Shown here: one piece after another, positions 56,963 to 59,401 of the stretch
Numbering within the stretch: the stretch's first letter is position 1
How the letters are laid out: each line of letters begins with the position of its first letter
Virus record (IMG/VR): IMGVR_UViG_3300009168_000012
Coordinates: 1 to 59,401 of that record
Origin: a virus
Direction: 5' to 3' (one strand)
Length of the DNA stretch: 59,401 nt
The notes under the pieces: model-generated
Seen by the model: only the letters and a program-made list of their open reading frames with translations
Databases searched by the model: none
What the model was told of the DNA's origin: nothing
Program-made: the position numbers and the translations under genes

Positions 56963-57127
56963 ATGAAAACAGCAGAACTTCTCAAACTTGCATCAATGAA
57001 AGGAATTGCAATTGCAAAAGATAAACCGGGAACTTACCAATATTCATACAATGGTTATGAGTGGACATTTGTGAAATGTTCATGGTCTGAATTTGTAAAA
57101 CTTATTCAATCACTGGAATCACTTTAA
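56963..57127 (+). CDS. Hypothetical protein, 54 aa
   Basis: MKTAELLKLASMKGIAIAKDK and on to VKLIQSLESL, starting 20 bases after a strong promoter. Small, with tryptophans and a GTYQYSYNGYEW strand. It reads like a small DNA- or protein-binding fold. Promoter proximity makes it a confident gene despite its size. Confidence 0.7.
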   Translation: MKTAELLKLASMKGIAIAKDKPGTYQYSYNGYEWTFVKCSWSEFVKLIQSLESL

Positions 57128-57149
57128 TCAACCAATAAAAATTCTCACA

Positions 57150-57929
57150 ATGGAAAGGACAATTAAAAATTACACTGAAGAGCAGATTTCAGAAGTTGAA
57201 TCATTTCTGGAAGAAGGTGTCATCATGGACACAAACAGGATATGTGAATTTTATTTAACCTTGGGACAGTCTGACAACAGCAAAGATGTAAGGTTTGTTT
57301 TATATCGTTTTAACCTGAAGTGTGCATCAGCATATGTTGACCCATTCAGATTTTGTTGCATCCTTGCAGATGATTTGATGGAAGCAGCAATCAAAGCAAG
57401 AAGGATTGCAGGGAAGAATGTTGTGATTGTTGATTTTGATTCACAAAGGTTGAAGAAGGAAAAGTCAAAACCCAATTACCTTCCATTTGGAAAATATGAA
57501 GGTCAAAGTATCAATGATGTGATGGAAGTCAATCCTTCTTATGTGTTGTGGTTGTCCAATAATTACAATGGAAAGAACAAGGGACTGATTGAAAGGTTGT
57601 CTGAAATTCGCCAAGAAGCAGCAGCAAAGGTGACTGAAATAAATCGTGAAAAAGGTTCTTCTTATATCGGTGAAGTTGGCCAAAAAGTAAAAGTGGAAGG
57701 TGAAGTCATTTCCATTGCAACAACAGGGAATTATTACAGTGATGAGGTTATCCATAAAATCAGGGTAAAGGATGACAATGGGAACACTGTCACAAGAAGT
57801 GGAAAGTTGCCTGATGGAATTGAGAAGGGTGCAAGGATTACCATTGAAGGGACAGTGAAGAACCATTCAGAATATCTTGGTGTGAAATATACCTTTTTGG
57901 GTGGCAGGTGTAAAATCACACCTGCATAA
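57150..57929 (+). CDS. DUF3820-type protein with OB-fold end, 259 aa
   Basis: Residues 112-137 read PFGKYEGQSINDVMEVNPSY and then VLWLSN, the core of the DUF3820 / exonuclease-X C-terminal-like domain (F-G-K-Y-x-G then P-x-Y-xx-W). The C-terminal 80 residues (GQKVKVEGEVISIATTG, then GARITIEGTVKNHSE) form an OB-fold-like beta barrel, suggesting single-strand DNA binding. The start follows AAAAATTCTCACA. Its role is probably in DNA processing; no nuclease catalytic residues are obvious. Confidence 0.7.
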   Translation: MERTIKNYTEEQISEVESFLEEGVIMDTNRICEFYLTLGQSDNSKDVRFVLYRFNLKCASAYVDPFRFCCILADDLMEAAIKARRIAGKNVVIVDFDSQRLKKEKSKPNYLPFGKYEGQSINDVMEVNPSYVLWLSNNYNGKNKGLIERLSEIRQEAAAKVTEINREKGSSYIGEVGQKVKVEGEVISIATTGNYYSDEVIHKIRVKDDNGNTVTRSGKLPDGIEKGARITIEGTVKNHSEYLGVKYTFLGGRCKITPA

Positions 57930-57930
57930 G

Positions 57931-57954
57931 AACCGGAACCTTCCGGTTTTTTTT
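57931..57954 (+). terminator. Rho-independent terminator
   Basis: AACCGGAA / TTCCGGTT with a 2-base loop, then six Ts. Confidence 0.9.
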
Positions 57955-57979
57955 ATTTTAAAAAAATATTGATTAAAGT

Positions 57980-58009
57980 ATTGCGGAATCAAAAAACCTT
58001 TTATCTTTG
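57980..58009 (+). promoter_or_regulatory. Bacteroidota-type promoter
   Basis: ATTG at 57980-57983 and TATCTTTG at 58002-58009, 18 bp apart, followed by AATCTCAAATT. Drives the gene at 58035. Confidence 0.75.
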
Positions 58010-58034
58010 AATCTCAAATTTAAAAATTCTCACA

Positions 58035-58262
58035 ATGGAAACCTCAATCAATTACACTGGACAGAAATTTTCACTGACTGCATGGGACAATAAGCAATAT
58101 TTGGTGACAATCGTTAAGCAAAACAAGAAAGCAGTTTTTTTCACTGCACCAAAAAGGGAAGATGGGAGTTTGGTTTATTCAGGTGCAAAGGAAGTCAAGC
58201 AAATGAATATTGAATCATTCCTTATCTGCTTAAAAGATGGACATTTCAAACCAATTGATTAA
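58035..58262 (+). CDS. Hypothetical protein, 75 aa
   Basis: The start follows AAAAATTCTCACA, 25 bases after the promoter. A small beta-rich basic protein (GQKFSLTAWDNKQYLVTIVKQ). A near-copy of the preceding terminator stem follows at its stop codon. It forms a one-gene unit; role unknown. Confidence 0.75.
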   Translation: METSINYTGQKFSLTAWDNKQYLVTIVKQNKKAVFFTAPKREDGSLVYSGAKEVKQMNIESFLICLKDGHFKPID

Positions 58263-58284
58263 CCGGAAACTTTCCGGTTTTTTT
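58261..58284 (+). terminator. Rho-independent terminator
   Basis: AACCGGAA / TTCCGGTT with a short loop and a U-run, overlapping the stop codon of the gene at 58035. The stem arms are identical to those of the terminator at 57931. Confidence 0.9.
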
Positions 58285-58334
58285 ATATTGAAAAAAGTAT
58301 TTCATTTCAAAAAATATCTTATTACTTTTAAATT

Positions 58335-58523
58335 ATGGCAAAAATCAAGAAATCAACTCATGGAGGTGCAAGGGAAGGAGCAGGAAGGAAAGCAGTTGAA
58401 TTTCCACTTGTGTCAAAATCCTTCAGGGTTGATGAATATGCATACAACCAAGCAAAGGAGAAGCATGGAAGAACCCTGAACCAAAAAATAAATGACCTTA
58501 TTAAAAAACTGGCAGTTAAATAA
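58335..58523 (+). CDS. Probable ribbon-helix-helix DNA-binding protein, 62 aa
   Basis: The N-terminal HGGAREGAGRK motif is shared by many small phage proteins. After it comes a strand (KSFRVDEYAYNQAKEKHG) and a helix (TLNQKINDLIKKLAVK) that match the ribbon-helix-helix form. It may act as a regulator or replication cofactor. No promoter with a clear -33 box was found just before it. Confidence 0.65.
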   Translation: MAKIKKSTHGGAREGAGRKAVEFPLVSKSFRVDEYAYNQAKEKHGRTLNQKINDLIKKLAVK

Positions 58524-58537
58524 TAAGTAACTCTTAA

Positions 58538-58960
58538 ATGAAAAGAAGGTCAATCTTAAATATTGAATCACTTGAAAAGCTGAAGGAAGGTGGTTATATT
58601 AAGGACTTCTTCATAAATCCTGAAAAGCTGGAAAGGAAAAAGAACAAGAGCAAATTCAGCAATATCAAGGTCATTGTTGATGGAAAAAGATTTGACAGCA
58701 AGAAGGAAGCAAGAAGATATGTGGAACTTCTTGTCATGGAGAAGAATGGCAAGATTCATGATTTGAGGTTGCAAGTTCCTTATGTGCTTGTGGAAAGGAA
58801 TGAGACTGAACGTGAATGTATATACAAGGCAGACTTCCAATACAGGAACCGGAAGGATGAATTGGTTGTGGAAGATACAAAAGGTTTTAAGACGCAACTG
58901 TATGTGCTGAAAAGGAAGTTGATGCTGGAAAAATTTGGAATAAAAATAATTGAAATTTAA
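58538..58960 (+). CDS. DUF1064-type nuclease/resolvase-like protein, 140 aa
   Basis: It matches the DUF1064 layout: a basic helical start with E57 in FDSKKEARRY, then QVPYVLV, ADF at 98-100 and VVEDTKGFKTQLYVLKRKLM (110-129), in which D99, E112/D113 and K115 make the PD-(D/E)XK site. The family resembles Holliday-junction resolvases and is found in phage replication modules. It may resolve replication or recombination intermediates made by RecT. Preceded by TAATAAGTAACTCTTA. Confidence 0.8.
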   Translation: MKRRSILNIESLEKLKEGGYIKDFFINPEKLERKKNKSKFSNIKVIVDGKRFDSKKEARRYVELLVMEKNGKIHDLRLQVPYVLVERNETERECIYKADFQYRNRKDELVVEDTKGFKTQLYVLKRKLMLEKFGIKIIEI

Positions 58961-58963
58961 AGT

Positions 58964-59299
58964 ATGAGCACAAGAATAAATCAAAATCAGTTCATTGAAA
59001 TTTTTGGTGAAGAGTTTCATGAGACAATGAAGAACTTCATTTCAGAACAGGCAATCAAATACATTGTGGAAGAGGGTGTTGAACCACATGAAGAGATAAT
59101 TGGCACCATTGGCACCAAGAATGTTCCAATGTTGGATGGTGCAACCACAAACCTGATGGTGAATTATTCTGCTGAATTGTATCATGGATTGCTTGCCGCA
59201 AAGATAACTGATGCAATCATTTTTGATGAACTTGATGATGAAGTCCTTGATGCTGCAAATGAGGTGAGGAATATCTTAAAATTAAATGAGAAGAAATGA
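58964..59299 (+). CDS. Hypothetical acidic protein, 111 aa
   Basis: Three bases after the DUF1064 gene. Helical acidic protein (DELDDEVLDAANEVRNIL). Its stop overlaps the ATG of the 30-residue membrane peptide (ATGA), which links it to the left end of the window in the circular genome. Unrecognised. Confidence 0.7.
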   Translation: MSTRINQNQFIEIFGEEFHETMKNFISEQAIKYIVEEGVEPHEEIIGTIGTKNVPMLDGATTNLMVNYSAELYHGLLAAKITDAIIFDELDDEVLDAANEVRNILKLNEKK

Positions 59300-59401
59300 A
59301 CAGGGATAATTTTTTTTCAATCATTGCTGCTTTTGTCCTGTTCCTTGTGTTCCTGATATTTGGCGCAATCTTAATTTTTGCAGCATGATAATGTATGTGA
59401 T
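59279..59401. repeat. Right copy of the terminal direct repeat
   Basis: Identical to bases 1-123; see there. The unit length of the circle is 59,278 bp. Confidence 0.95.
59296..59388 (+). CDS. Second copy of the 30-residue membrane peptide gene
   Basis: Same gene as 18-110, seen whole here because of the overlap. The context is clearer at this end: its ATG overlaps the stop of the 58964 gene, and its stop overlaps the ATG of the 67-residue gene, whose start is repeated at 59385. Count it once in the circular genome. Confidence 0.6.
   Translation: MNRDNFFSIIAAFVLFLVFLIFGAILIFAA

Overview
This window is one complete, or nearly complete, tailed-phage genome. Bases 1-123 are repeated exactly at 59279-59401, so the sequence closes into a circle of 59,278 bp. 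A gene (18-110) and the operon that leads into it run across the join. The host is most likely a member of the Bacteroidota. At least ten promoters have the -33 TTTG / -7 TAnnTTTG form of that phylum's main sigma factor, starts lack Shine-Dalgarno sequences, and the DNA is AT-rich with few CpG. A 1019-residue tape measure, a tail-assembly chaperone with a probable -1 frameshift and a tail-tube candidate point to a siphovirus. I see no integrase and no convincing repressor, so a lytic lifestyle is likelier than a temperate one.  Layout. (1) 1-9937: about 30 short, mostly unknown genes, probably early. They are served by repeated host-type promoters and many share the leader AAAAATTCTCAnnATG. 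Recognisable members are an HNH homing endonuclease, an HExxH peptidase and a DUF932 protein. The block ends in a structured RNA with a terminator. (2) 9938-34037: packaging and virion genes in an unusual order. Terminase is followed by a membrane protein, tail chaperone, tape measure and two large tail proteins, then a glycosyltransferase, the portal, a MuF head protein and a methyltransferase. A mostly reverse-strand cassette of small genes (27036-29159) comes next, and only then scaffold, major capsid protein, connector and completion proteins and the tail tube. (3) 34113-43931: surface-contact proteins, namely a proline-rich repeat protein, a 1024-residue fibre-like protein, a PL1 pectate-lyase-like enzyme, a PD-(D/E)XK nuclease, a BppU-like protein, a collagen-repeat fibre and two paralogous adhesins, ending with a small two-helix membrane protein. 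(4) 44094-59299: regulators, then an RNA-rich gap (45333-45656) with a tRNA-like fold. After it come a recombination module (SbcC-like ATPase, RecT, metallo-beta-lactamase-fold nuclease), a SAM-dependent enzyme, two related replication-organiser-like proteins, a DnaB helicase, a DUF3820/OB-fold protein, a DUF1064 resolvase-like protein and small genes.  How it works together. Host RNA polymerase would read the promoter-rich early blocks. DnaB and the organiser-like protein would start replication on host polymerases, since no DNA polymerase gene is present. RecT with its nuclease partners would handle recombination. Terminase packages into a portal/MuF/HK97-type head. The pectate lyase and adhesins suggest a virion that deals with a polysaccharide-coated host.  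Most noteworthy: my by-eye reading of the whole window found no GATC site at all; several gene-free gaps fold into convincing RNA structures; the tail chaperone has about 200 nt of dual-frame coding; and the reverse cassette sits inside the head genes with its own promoters. All function calls come from motifs and context read by eye; no database search was run.
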